Below, piece by piece: positions 31,779-32,047 of a DNA stretch of 32,047 nucleotides. The position numbers and the translations under genes are program-made. Below the pieces are notes generated by a model. The model saw only the letters and a list, made by a program, of their open reading frames with translations, was not told the origin of the DNA and ran no database searches. Location: the NCBI GenBank assembly GCA_001689415.1, contig LUJM01000001.1:18813-50859 (forward strand), read 5' to 3'. Position 1 is the stretch's first letter; each line of letters opens with the position of its first letter. Source of the DNA: Bacteroidales bacterium M2. GTDB taxonomy: Bacteria > Bacteroidota > Bacteroidia > Bacteroidales > Muribaculaceae.

Positions 31779-31803
31779 AAATTAGTTAAAACTTTATCTC
31801 TAA

Positions 31804-31835
31804 TTTGGTCGGGTCGAAGGGATGTTGTAATTTTG
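31804..31835 (+). promoter_or_regulatory. Promoter of the SRP RNA gene
   Basis: TTTG at 31804-31807 and TAATTTTG at 31828-31835 are spaced by 20 nt, a good Bacteroidetes -33/-7 pair. The predicted start is near 31841, the first base of the RNA. Confidence 0.7.
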
Positions 31836-31840
31836 TGGTC

Positions 31841-31943
31841 GGGAAAGTCCTACACGGCCAGCTCCCCGAAAATCCCCCAGGTCTTGACCGAAGCAAGGGT
31901 ATCGGGTTGTAGCGGCGCGATGTAGCAAGCTTTCCCTTTTTTT
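31841..31943 (+). ncRNA. ffs: Signal recognition particle RNA (4.5S, small bacterial type)
   Basis: About 100 nt. The ends pair (GGGAAAG at 31841-31847 with CTTTCCC at 31930-31936) and a run of seven Ts follows as terminator. The interior has the conserved CCAGGTC...GACCGAAGCA segment of the Ffh-binding helix and GCGATGTAGC near the 3' end, as in E. coli 4.5S (GGGATGTAGC). It partners Ffh to target nascent membrane proteins. It has its own promoter, just after menA. Confidence 0.88.
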
Positions 31944-32019
31944 GTACCCATAGCTCAACGAGACAATCCTCGGGTAGGTGAAGCTAATTCACAGATTATC
32001 AACCCTATATCTAATCCTC

Positions 32020-32038
32020 CTCTCGTAGGGTCGCGGCA
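32020..32038. repeat. 19-bp intergenic repeat, copy 2
   Basis: Identical to 17577-17595. Here it runs into the 12-nt palindrome GCGGCATGCCGC (32033-32044), close to the window edge, so the full element cannot be seen. Confidence 0.5.
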
Positions 32039-32047
32039 TGCCGCAAT

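Noticed and set aside
1..32047. CRISPR array, tRNA or rRNA genes
   Set aside because: No regularly spaced repeats and no tRNA or rRNA signatures were found by eye in the gaps. A tRNAscan or Infernal run would settle it.

Overview
The window looks like a chromosomal segment of a Bacteroidales bacterium, most likely from the Muribaculaceae or a close relative. The evidence is Bacteroidetes-type -7 promoter boxes (TAnnTTTG) ahead of many genes, few strong Shine-Dalgarno sites, and typical families: a NigD-like lipoprotein, an ECF sigma factor paired with an anti-sigma-like/beta-barrel protein, FloA, a short CstA, and an alaS / M23 / MerR / recQ neighbourhood. The genus is inference. No rRNA or tRNA genes, complete insertion sequences or CRISPR arrays were seen.

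Region 1 (1-7.8 kb): the 3' end of an unidentified gene, a GT2 glycosyltransferase, and a convergent minus-strand run that reads, in transcription order, TPR/PD40 exported protein, FloA flotillin, CstA transporter, PHP phosphatase and U32 (RNA-hydroxylase-like) protein. Several of these overlap by 4-17 bp. Region 2 (7.8-10.5 kb): an ECF sigma factor, an overlapping membrane-anchored beta-barrel protein that may be its regulator, and a NigD-like lipoprotein.

Region 3 (10.6-14.6 kb) is the accessory part. Two accessory genes, an AlbA_2/HATPase protein and a DUF1016 (YhcG-type) PD-(D/E)XK nuclease, are separated by decayed 3' ends of a DUF488 gene and by a 149-bp direct repeat. Each repeat copy ends abruptly, exactly 53 bp before the -7 box of the next gene. 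This resembles serial cassette insertion at the 3' end of a DUF488 gene and is the best candidate here for something undescribed.

Region 4 (14.6-22.9 kb): an XRE regulator/membrane protein operon with a clear operator array, a biotin-dependent carboxyltransferase (OadA/PycB), a class A beta-lactamase, an inositol-phosphatase family enzyme, a sodium:alanine symporter, Lgt and a TPR protein. Region 5 (22.9-32.0 kb): alaS, divergent from M23 peptidase-MerR-recQ, then a Crp/Fnr regulator, a small unknown protein, menA and the SRP RNA gene (ffs) near the right edge.

Several starts given below are moved inward because the longest reading frame begins inside or upstream of the -7 box. At two genes (GT2 and AGCS) the predicted transcription start coincides with the ATG, which suggests leaderless mRNAs.
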